Shown: piece after piece, positions 22,233 through 31,778 of the stretch
Layout: every line of letters starts with the position of its first letter
Position numbering within the stretch: position 1 is the stretch's first letter
NCBI GenBank assembly: GCA_029204225.1
Contig: CM055094.1
Coordinates: 18,656,708-18,720,707, forward strand
Source of the DNA: Diphasiastrum complanatum
Lineage: Eukaryota > Streptophyta > Lycopodiopsida > Lycopodiales > Lycopodiaceae
Reading direction: 5' to 3'
DNA: 64,000 bases
Notes under the pieces: generated by a model
Told to the model about the DNA's origin: nothing
What the model saw: only the letters and a program-made list of their open reading frames with translations
Database searches by the model: none
Program-made: the position numbers and the translations under genes

Positions 22233-25227
22233 TTGGATGATTCATGGTTTCTGAATTATGGAGCAACTCAACATATGACCAATCAACGTGAGATCTTCAA
22301 CTCCTACATGCCTTACAGCACGAAGAAATTTGTTCATCTTGGTGACAACAGTACTCACACCATTGAAGGTGAAGGTACTGTAAGATTGCGATTCCAGCAT
22401 GATCCATTCAAATTACTATCAAAAGTCTTATATTTTTCCAAACTCTCTACAAATCTGTTATCAGTAAGTAGAACTACAGACTTAGATCATGAATTTGAAT
22501 CTGATCAATGCGGAATTATTGATAGGAGTGATACGATCCTTGCACTCGACAAGAGACATGGTTACTTATACTAGATTGGCACACTATTATTCTGAGTCTA
22601 GTCAAGCCTTGAAAACCTCTGTTCTAGTCAATAAAGCATTACTATGGCATCATCGCTTAGGACACTTGAATCATGCACATGTTATGAACATGTCAGACAA
22701 TCCATGGATCTTGATCTCAACTATCCTTCTGGTAAGATTGATCTAGATCTCCCTGTCTGTCATAGCTGCATCTTTGGAAAGCAAAGTAGGATTCCTTTTA
22801 GATCAAACCATATGCATGCAGCAAAAGATCTGTTAGATGTTGTTCATACAAATATATGTCGACCTATGCAAACTCCTTCATGGCTGAATGCAAAGTATTT
22901 CATTACCTTTATTGACAAATTCTCTAAAAGAACAATTGTTTATTTCATTAAATAATCAGAGGCTTTCATCAAATTCAGACAATTCAAAGAGCATGCTGAG
23001 AATTAAATTGGCAAACGAATCAAAGCACTGAGGTCAGATAATGGGGGAGAGTACATCTCCAATGAATTCAAGGACTATTGCCTTAACAACGACATTGAGC
23101 AACAATACATCACCTCCTATTGGCCTTAGTCAAATGGTCTTGTTGAGAGAAAGAACAGAACCTTAGTCAAATTGGCAAAGTGCATATTATTACATGCGAC
23201 ACTTTCGAAGTCCTTCTAGGCTGAAGCTGTTTCAATAGCAATATATATTCAGAACAAATGTTCTACTAAAGGCCTCTCAGACAAAACACCATTCAAAGTT
23301 TGGACAGGTACCAAACCTTCTTTATCAAACTTACGAGTTTTTGGATGTACTGCTTTTGCGCAGATTCCTCGTGATCTCAAGAAGAAGCTCGGCTTTCAGA
23401 GTATCAAGTGTGTTTTCATCAGCTACACTACTTCAGATCAAATCTACAAGTTGTTTGATCCCATCGAGTCGAAGATTTGGGATGTCATCTTCATCGAAGA
23501 TCAGTTTCAAGACCTCAAAGGAAAGGGCAGTTCCCATGTAGCTGACCTATCAGATTCTCCTGAAGCTTTGAACTTTTCAGTTCCTCAGTCGACTATTCCT
23601 ATTGAAGGTCCTAGCTCCTCTACTCTTGAAGAACAACAAATCAACGACGAATCAAAAGATGATGATGTTGCAGATCAACAACTATAGTATGATGGAAATA
23701 ATCAGCTTCATGTATAACCCAGAAGATCTTCAAGAACTAGCAGACCGCCTAACTGGTATATCGATGAGTCTGCAGCCTATCTTGCGCAGGAACTGACGTC
23801 TGTCCAAAAGGCACTCTATCAACCTGATTTAGATCTCTGGAAAGAAGGTGTGGATAAAGAGTATTCATCTCTTATCAAGAACCAAACGTGGACGATTGTC
23901 AAAATACCTGCCAGCAGAAACGTAGTTGATTGCAAATGGATTTTCAAAGTCAAGTACAACGCAGATGGAAGCATCAACAGAAGAAAGGCATGATTTGTAG
24001 CCAGAGGATTTTCTTAGGTATACAATGTCGATTACATTGAGACTTTCAGTCTAGTAGTCAAGCATTCTTCTATTCAACTAAATTTGCTATCATTTGTCGC
24101 TACAGCAGATTTGAAAATACATCAAATGGATGTACAGACAACATATCTCAATGGAGTTATCGAAGAAGACATTTACATGGTGCAACCCAAAGATTATATT
24201 ATCGAGGGTACACACAATCATGTGTGTAAACTCCATAAGGCACTTTATGGCTTGAAGCAATATGCTCGAGCATGGTTTCAAAGGATCAATACTTTCCTTA
24301 CTGATCACGACTATACACTTAGCTCTTCAGATTCAAACGTTTACTTCAAAGCAGTGCAACAGTACTGATTTGATAAAAAAAGCCAAGACAATGCTATCTT
24401 CCTAATTTGATATGACCGATTTGGGCGAAGCTCATTTCTGCCTTGGTATACAAATCCACAGAGACAGAAAACAGAAGTTGGTCTACATTACACAACAGAG
24501 GTACATCTACAACATGTGAGTCAGATAGAATCTGATGAATTGCAAGTTAACTCTCTCACCAATGGAACCAGGACTCAAATTGTCAAAGGACCAGTGTCCC
24601 CAAACAATTCATGAGAAGCAGCAGATGCATGAGTATTCTTACCATTCTATTAAAGGATCTCTTATGTACGCCATGATCTATACCAGGCCAGACATAGCTT
24701 TTGCAGTCAACTGTCTCACTCAGCTTATGACTAATCTTGGTATAACACATTGGAAGGATCTTATCAGAGTCATGAGATATCGTTGGGCTACTATGGACTT
24801 TTGCATTTGTTATGGAGCAGTCGGCAACGACAATCTCAATTTACTCAATGGTTACACAGATGCGAGTTGGGAAGGAGATGTAGACACTCATAAATCTACT
24901 TTTGGATTTACATTCTTTCTCAACAATGGTCCAATTTCCTGGAACAGTCGTAAGCAATCTTCAATAGCTCTATCTTCCACTATATCAAAGTATATCGCAG
25001 CCTCTCAAGTTACAAAAGAAGCAATTTGTTTGAGGAATTTACTCTCAGATATCGGTCTGAATCAATATGCTCCAACGATATTATTTTGTGATAATCAAAG
25101 TGCCAACGCTTTATCAGCCAACCCTAGATTTCATTCCAAGAGTAAGCACATTGTACTGAAGTATCATTTTGTCAAACGAAAAGTTTTCAACGAAGAGGTC
25201 AGATTGTAGTACTGTAGAACGCAAGAT
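22233..25227 (+). pseudogene. Family-B copia pol: protease, integrase, RT, RNase H (decayed)
   Basis: Protease reads DDSWFLNYGATQHMTN, with Asn-Tyr in place of the Asp-Ser of the catalytic D-S-G. Integrase pieces follow: LWHHRLGHLNHAHVM, CHSCIFGKQSR and VVHTNICRPM (first catalytic Asp also Asn), then RSDNGGEY and GLVERKNRT in other frames. RT shows HQMDVQTTYLNG and KALYGLKQYARAWFQR; the YVDD region is deleted or shifted near 24370. RNase H at 24535-25209 has GYTDASWEGD, ALSSTISKYIAAS and SKSKHIVLKYHF. Multiple stops and frameshifts make it a clear pseudogene. Confidence 0.88.
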
Positions 25228-25325
25228 ATGACAGCAGATGTTTTTACTAAAGCATTAAGTTTGGAGTCACACAGAAGATTTTGTGTAGAACTAAGTTTGA
25301 AGGTCAAGCCATTCAAGGATCAGAT

Positions 25326-25335
25326 TAAGGGGGAG
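25326..25335 (+). promoter_or_regulatory. Polypurine tract, family B
   Basis: TAAGGGGGAG lies immediately before the 3' LTR. Confidence 0.85.
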
Positions 25336-26461
25336 TGTTGGATTCTTCTCCTTCTTACCAATCGTCTAATCAATTATAATCTTCATCCGTTGTTTATCCA
25401 GTTCTGTGGATGAGTCTTGTGTGTTTACACACTCTGCAGAATTACAAGTGTTTTTACACAGTCTGCAGAATTAGCCAAAGTTTACGATAGTGTCGCATGT
25501 TTTGCCTGTTTGGAATCCCGTTTGAAATGCAGTGTCGCCTTTTTCACATTTTTCGCCTGACAGAAATCTCGTGTAAAATCACAATGTCGCATTTTTCGCT
25601 TTTTCCAAAGAGCCTCAAATGTTAAGGAAATGACTATGGCAAAGTGTGGGACAACCCTAAATGAGATTTAAGGGCACCTTATCATTTTTCGTCTTTTTCG
25701 TGAAGTATCGCCTGTGGTTGTTTTAGTTCATTTTTACAAAGCTACAGTTTTGGTGCATTTATGCCGACAGAACGTTTACGGCCAATTTCACCGCTTATTA
25801 ACAATCAATGACAAGGATGCCAACCGATCACCAGCCAACTGGCGATCACAATTGATGATCTAATTTCTTAGTATAAATAGTTGTTCATATTCATACAGTT
25901 TCATTCATTGAAAATCAAAATTATCAGAAGCATTTGAATAGTTAGCTCTCTCTTTCTCAAGCCTGCAAGCTTGAACACTCCTGAGCATTCTAGCTCACTT
26001 CTTAAAGTTGTTTTAGAGATTGTTATTGTGCCACTGCTTATCAACATTGCGCTTAATTCAAACTTTTATTTTAGCCGCTCAGAGATGGCATAGAGTACAC
26101 GGCTTCGACTGCATTGTACTCATTTACTTCTGTTACATTTTCATACTGAATCAATACTCTCCTTCATTGCGTTCAGCTTTCGTCTTAGAATGTATGCGTT
26201 TATGTATTTCTTCGTGAACAATTTGCGACTAATTATTTGTCTGATAATTTTTTATGCTTAATTGTTTGGTTATGTAATCATTGTAGTATTGGCGATTTCA
26301 AAGTTAGTTACTATAAGTTCAAACGTGATTTCTATCAGTATTGTTTTGTTTGAAATTGATAGGCGTAGTCATGCATTGATAAAGAGGAAGATAGACACAC
26401 GAATTATTGTCATTTGTTTCTTTTCGAGCTAGACCTATCTTATACACACCACTTTTCGACA
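25336..26461 (+). repeat. 3' LTR, family-B copia
   Basis: 1126 bp, partner of 20958-22133, with many substitutions and short indels between the two. Confidence 0.88.
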
Positions 26462-26465
26462 GAGG

Positions 26466-27085
26466 GGGAGTTTGGCTGGGGGCTGGGTTGTGCAAGGTAA
26501 TGCCCAATTACAAGGCTTATACTCTCGTATTAAACTACCCTCATATGCTTGAACTTTTTCATACTATGAATCAGGTCATTGAATGAGTTTTTGTTTAGTA
26601 CATTTGAAATTATAACCCTTCAGGTTTGTGAAAGAAGTACATGCATTGACTTTCAAAATTTTCTCATATTATCGTACATTTTCTTGTACCTTACATTTTA
26701 ATTTTTATATTACTAGTGAAATTCTAGTTGATGCTAACGTTGATAAGCTGTACCGTGTGTTATGTGCCTTATCGTTGTCTTTGGACAACTTTTCATAGGA
26801 AAAAATATGCATTTGTATCTATAACAGTTGCCTCGTTACATACTTCATAGATAAGGGACAAAATTGTAAACCCACTTGCTGATAGGAATGTTTTGAGATG
26901 TAACTACTTGCAAATTGCAAGCGACTACTCCTTCTGTCAGTAGATTTTTGTACAAACTCAGTGTTCATCAGCGTCTTGTGACGAAGGCCGCAGTTGCCAT
27001 GTGCAGGCGGTAGTGCAGCTGCTGATGAATGATGAGCTAATTCACACGTGAATTCTGATGCCCCACGGGCCACCAACCTCTGCCA
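26466..27085. other. Intergenic DNA between copia family B and the root-cap-like gene
   Basis: No supported gene. On the minus strand this is 3' flank or intron of the rearranged gene that follows. Confidence 0.45.
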
Positions 27086-27160
27086 TCAGCTCGGGCTGCG
27101 ATTCAGCTCCATCCCTTTCTTTCTTTCTGCTGTGCTTCCTGAATCCTGCCTGCCACTCAA

Positions 27161-27224
27161 TATAACAAGGGTCCTTACGTTTGCATGTGGCCTGGCACTT
27201 GGAAGAGCAGTCAATGAAGCAAGC
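27161..27224 (-). repeat. Duplicated exon 1/intron 1 border inside exon 2
   Basis: These 64 bases match 27814-27877 with one mismatch. The second copy includes the end of exon 1, the GT donor and the first intron bases. Read through from exon 2 it falls in a different frame (LASLTALPSARPHANV instead of ACFIDCSSKCQATC), so the protein sequence after PITVEAKQ is nonsense relative to the family. Confidence 0.85.
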
Positions 27225-28015
27225 TGCTTTGCCTCTACCGTAATGGGTACGCCATCGTGCGAGAACAGTAGCTGATCAAATTGATCATTCCATGTACTTA
27301 CCTTCTTCACTGCGACAGTGAATTTGTGGGAGTCGAACATGATACCCAGCGCCTTTACCCACGTGTAATCTCTGGTTCTTCCTTCTGGGCGTTTTCCTAT
27401 AAAATGAGCATTGATGTGCAAATTCTTGTCAGATACAAGACAGAAATCTTTATTAGCTTGTCCATGGAAGTAGAACATAACACCATCTCCTCCAACAAAT
27501 CTGGGGTCATAACATACAGCTCCGTAGCCCCAGCACCTAGGCTTGCGATCTGCAATATTGAAAGGATCCGTTAACTTTCAAAAGAAGCTGCCCATACCGC
27601 TGCTTACTAGCTTAGATTGGCTCAATGTGAAGAAAGCTGAGCAATTTTAGTGCTAAAAGTTAAAACACATAGCTGTTCAAGCAGTTGAATGGAATGCTGC
27701 AAGCTGCACGGAATCGCAAAACATGGAAACGCAATGAAACTCAATCTCCTCTTGTCGAAAGATTGTAGCTGGACCCTTTCAATATGTAGGTTGTCTAGAG
27801 AAAACGATTAATCTATAACAAGGGTGCTTACGTTTGCATGTGGCCTGGCACTTGGAAGAGCAGTCAATGAAGCAAGCAGACTTTCCTGGCCCACCATAGC
27901 TGCGACTAGGACACTGCTTGGGGCATTTGAGCACCTTGCTGCTACACCAGTTATATAGATACGAACTGCATATAGCAGCCTCTGGACCTCCATAGGATGA
28001 TGGCATCAGGGAAAC
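27225..28015 (-). pseudogene. Root-cap/LEA-related gene fragment, two exons, truncated at both ends
   Basis: Minus-strand exon 1 (28015-27832) encodes a Cys-rich segment (LKCPKQCPSRSY, ACFIDCSSKCQATCK) and ends at a GTAAGC donor. The intron is 27831-27550 and ends TGCAG. Exon 2 starts at 27549 and continues in frame with DPRFVGGDGVMFYFHG, DFCLVSDKNLHINAHFIG, DYTWVKALGIMF and STWNDQFDQLL. This order matches my recollection of the plant root-cap family (LEA-related secreted proteins). The N-terminus is cut by a chromovirus LTR at 28016. The C-terminus is lost at 27224, where a second copy of the exon 1/intron 1 border has replaced it. It may be a captured or decayed host gene; expression is unknown. 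Confidence 0.75.
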
Positions 28016-28442
28016 TGATGGTGGACAAACCAACCCAACCAAACCTAGATCGGACGGATCTAGCCCCCAAGCTATGGATCAATCACTCAGAGTGGAATGA
28101 GGCATCACACCAGCAGCATCTTGCCACCGGTCATGCTATCAAGCATAGACTAGTGAGAGCCCAATAGGTATACTTATACCCTCCAAGGCCCATGCACCAC
28201 TAGTAGTGCACTGTGACACCTCATTGGACACCTTTGTAGCCTATCTGGGTCATCTAGTTTTCCAATTATTCACTGATAGACCCATACCAATCTACCATCA
28301 AGTGTTTAGGCCTACAACCATTAATTATGACCATGTACACATAAGGGCCCCAATTCCCTTATAGTCACAATTAACTTACAGGTTGTTGGTCTACCGGTCC
28401 CTTGCGTAGACACACTACTCGAGATGAGTCATGGTCATGACA
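28016..28442 (-). repeat. Chromovirus LTR (3' LTR of a minus-strand element)
   Basis: On the minus strand it starts TGTCATGACC and ends CCACCATCA. A purine tract (AAGGGGGGAAGAA, RC of 28443-28455) and a chromodomain-bearing frame precede it, which identifies it as a 3' LTR. A close copy lies at 40199-40630. Confidence 0.85.
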
Positions 28443-29060
28443 TTCTTCCCCCCTTATTCAAGTTTTGTCCTCAAAACTTAAAACTGGGGAAGTTTTTCCT
28501 TAAGCTTCCTCCTTGTTCCCAGGAATCATCATCATCTATACATCCCTTCCATTGAACCAGATGCTCGGTAACTATACGATTTCTCAATCCTTTAGTTCTT
28601 GTATCCAAGATCTTTCCGGGTTCAAGCCCGATGATTCATCCAACAGGTCCAATCGATCTCCAGATCCAAGATGCTCTCTTTTCAGAAGTTTTGATTGGTA
28701 AGATAAAGATCCGATCATTTTCAAGATCTTAAATGGTCCTTTATATCTAGGAGATGATTAGTAATGCTAGCCGGTATGCATTACACTTGAATCCATCGAG
28801 ATTCTCAAAAAATACACAACCCCCCACTTGGAAGTCTCTCGATGATCTTTTTAAACTCACATAAAGTTGGTCCCCATTCTGAGTACACAAGACATTCTCA
28901 CGTGCAATCCGTAGCATTTCCTGCTATCATGTAGGAAATCCGCTACTTTATGAACTTTGAATGTTCGAGTCTCTACCGCAATGGGTGATATAGGATTAAA
29001 ACTATATGTAAACACGCACAGGCTATAACCGGTAGCCAAATGCTTACTATAACCCAATCT
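28443..29060 (-). pseudogene. Decayed chromovirus integrase C-terminus and chromodomain
   Basis: Minus-strand translation in shifting frames gives ATGYS and PISPIAVETRTFKVHKV (compare ATGYSPFMLMYGFQPRSP of the chromovirus at 1949-8250). It continues with SSRDFQVGGCVFF, KGPFKILKMIG and finally ILDTRTKGLRNRIVTEHLVQ followed by WKG...DDSWEQ. The last part is a chromodomain just ahead of the stop and the polypurine tract. Indels and stops throughout make it long dead. It belongs to the element whose 3' LTR is 28016-28442. Confidence 0.75.
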
Positions 29061-29946
29061 CCATCAAGGTGACTACCTCTCTGAGGAGATTGCTATGAAA
29101 ATGTGAATAGGTATATTAATTGATCTTCTGATTATGCAGGTAGTCCTTCTTTTAACCGACCAAGTATAACTAGAATCTGAACTATGATTCGTCAATCATA
29201 ATTTATCAGATTCTTGTCCTATACTCAATAAAAGAACATGATACCCTCACATAGGCAACAATTAATAATCAGAAGAAACTTTAAACTTAGAGTCACCTCT
29301 AGTTTAGCAAATATGACCATCCAAAAGCGACCAGTGAACTTCAAATCGTGAATGTTCATGATGTCACTTTGGTACCGTAAAGCCTAAACATACACTTTAT
29401 AGCTACTTGGTCAGTACCTACATAACGATAGTCAATTTGGTAAGGTGATCAGTCAAACCAAAATTCCACTAACCTGGGTATTCATCTAGGATATAAATAA
29501 TATCCTCTCCTATGGATTAGGTATTTTTTAGAGTCCGAGTTATGATTTACCAATCCCAACTCTCCATATTCCCTAGACCATACCAATCATAAGAGTGCAT
29601 TACAATTCTTAAAAGACACATGAGTTGTTCCTGAAAGTCCTTTCCATTTGGAAAGTTCTAGACTTTCCCAACTCACACACGGTGTCTATAAAAGGATTGT
29701 AATTCCAAGAATGTCCTTACTTTAGACATGGCACAAATTGTCATTCCAAGGTTAGGGTCCTAATCTAAAATACGTCTAGATTTTCCTCTTAAGTTCTAAT
29801 CTGGAATAACTTAAGATTTACCGGAATCTCATTACGTGAAGTTCTAATTTTTGGCAACCCACAACTATCCAACTCTCCTGAGTCTTCCAGGATAGCATTT
29901 CATAAATTCCAAACGGGAAAAGATAAGGCCAAAAAGTTCTCGTGTA
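29061..29946 (-). other. Unreadable interior of the decayed chromovirus (left of the nested copia)
   Basis: Probably more of the minus-strand chromovirus, but I find no readable domain. It continues beyond the nested copia at 36388. Confidence 0.35.
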
Positions 29947-29951
29947 TTCTA

Positions 29952-30606
29952 TGTGAAAATTGTCAACATTTCCTAGCTAGTTTGAGGCCTAAATTGGCTA
30001 AAATTGTAAATAGTTTTTGTTCTGGAGTTTCACACGTGTGAACCAGGCCACAATGTTTTTATTTACTGTATTTTTTCAGTATGATGAAGTGTCAAACTTC
30101 ATACCCTTCAAAATGAGACCATTTTGATGTATTTTGGTCATATAAGCCATTTTTAGCTATTTTTCCTATATAGGGAATATCTAGGGTCAAGTACCTTCTA
30201 GAGAGAGGAGAGAGAGTCATCTTCCTCATCCATAAATAGTAGGGAAGTCGTGGAGAACAGGTTGGAGAAACCTTTTGTATGCTTCATTGAGATCAATAGA
30301 TCATTGTCATTGTTTCTTCCTCCATTGAGAGCATTGTTGTGTGTATTGTCTTCAAGCTATTGTGTATGATCTTAGGTGCTTTCCAAAAGTGGTAGGCTGA
30401 TGTATTATGGACTGTATAATGCTATTTTGGGCCGCACTTGATGTTTATGGAAGTTTCCATTTGTGATAAATGCTTTTTGATCAAGTTCTTTGCATTCTAG
30501 GTAGCATAGAATGTGTTGCCAATTCCTAGCTTATGTAGTTTGGAGTGCAAGCATTCAAGCCAATGATCTTGGAGTTTAGATCCACTTAGGATCTGTATTT
30601 TTCACA
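29952..30606 (+). repeat. 5' LTR, family-C copia
   Basis: TGTGAAAATTG ... GTATTTTTCACA. A TATA-like CTATATAGG lies at 30166-30174 and ATAAATAG at 30232. The palindrome at 30029-30042 holds a G-box. The U3-R-U5 limits are not determined. Confidence 0.95.
30029..30042. promoter_or_regulatory. G-box palindrome in the copia LTR
   Basis: TTCACACGTGTGAA is a perfect 14-bp palindrome with a CACGTG core, the site bound by plant bZIP and bHLH factors. It is repeated at 35805-35818 in the 3' LTR, and CACACGTGTG also occurs at 41561 and 41712 in a related LTR. It could make the element responsive to stress or light signals (inference). Confidence 0.6.
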
Positions 30607-30620
30607 TGGTATCAGAGCTG
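30607..30620 (+). promoter_or_regulatory. Primer binding site, tRNA-iMet (family C)
   Basis: TGGTATCAGAGCTGG directly follows the LTR end CACA. Confidence 0.9.
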
Positions 30621-31778
30621 GTTGGCTTCTATTTACAGTAAGTATTCCATTTTTGGTGATATTTGGATGTTTGATCAAGTTCTAGCATGATTTTGCATTG
30701 CTTTGTTGATCAAATCTTACTAACCTTTGTTTTGTGAGTTGAACTTGTGGATCAAAAGCATATTTCAGGTCTATTGAAGATCAGAGACTGAAAAGAAACT
30801 ATTTTGGATCAGATCATAACACCTAATCATTTGTGATTGTGAGGCTTGTGCATATTCAATACTAACAATGTTCTTTTCAATCCTATTGTTGACAATCTCC
30901 ATTCTTGGATGAACACTCTCCTTAAGTGGATGAAACTTCTCCTTAAGTGGATGACAAATGCTCTTTTGAGTGAGTTGTAATTCTCCTAAAGGCTGAGCAA
31001 AGCTCCCATTTGGATGAAAGATCCCCTTTTTTGGGTGAACATATTGTAAGCTCCATTGTGAAGAGCATATTGTAAAGATTGTCATCAATTTTGGCATAAA
31101 TTTTGGTGTACTTTGTTGAGCATGTAAGTAACTCTCCTTATGTAATTTGATTGGAGCATTTGCTGGAAGGTGTTAACCATTATGCAAGTGTGTTTTCAGG
31201 TTCTTAACAGGTTGAGGAACATTCTCATGTGAAGTGATCTTAGATCTACATCTAAACACCAAGATTTGACAAGATAGTGAAGCTAGTCTTGTGATTCACT
31301 AAGTGTGCTCATTCATTCACCTCTAAATCTTGTATTTATCACTTGCTGGAGTTTATAAACTTTTAGAAGTGTGGTTTACATGTGGTTTTACAGGTTGAAT
31401 CAATATCTTAGTGTGTTGATCATATGTTGATCAAGTTTGTTCATTACTAGGTAATCTTGGCATCCTAGTTTTGGGTATTTTCTAAGAATGCAAGTAACTC
31501 TTCACACCATAACTTGATTTGGTCACTTGCTGGAAAGTTTGAGAGCTTAAGCAAGAGTGTGTTCAGGTTGGTTTGATTTTGTAATCCATTCTTAGTGTGT
31601 GCAAAGTGTTGCATGTGTTTCAATCTTCCTTTCTATGCTTGGAAACCATCTAGGTTCAAGATAGAAGTGTTTTAGGGTCCTAAATCTTCATAGATCTCTT
31701 TATCTATCATTTGTTGAGAGAAAAGTGAGTGCTAAGTGCTTTAGGACAGAACCTAAAAGTTGAAGAAACATTAGAATC
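30621..31778 (+). other. Long leader of family-C copia
   Basis: About 1.16 kb, unusually long, without a conserved frame. It contains loose internal repetition of the type ACTCTCCTTA...TTTGCTGGA(A) at about 31130-31170, 31335-31360 and 31498-31535. Confidence 0.7.

Larger units (their letters stand above)
20953..26465 (+). mobile_element. Old copia element without gag (family B)
   Basis: About 5.5 kb with LTRs at 20958-22133 and 25336-26461. Each begins TGTTGGATT and ends near CGACA, so the ends are TG...CA. AGAGG precedes the 5' LTR and occurs at 26461-26465, overlapping the last LTR base; a target duplication is likely but its register is ambiguous. The LTRs differ at many places and by about 50 bp in length, so the insertion is old. 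The internal region passes from the primer site straight into the protease, so gag is missing, and pol carries many stops. Not capable of autonomous movement. Confidence 0.88.
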
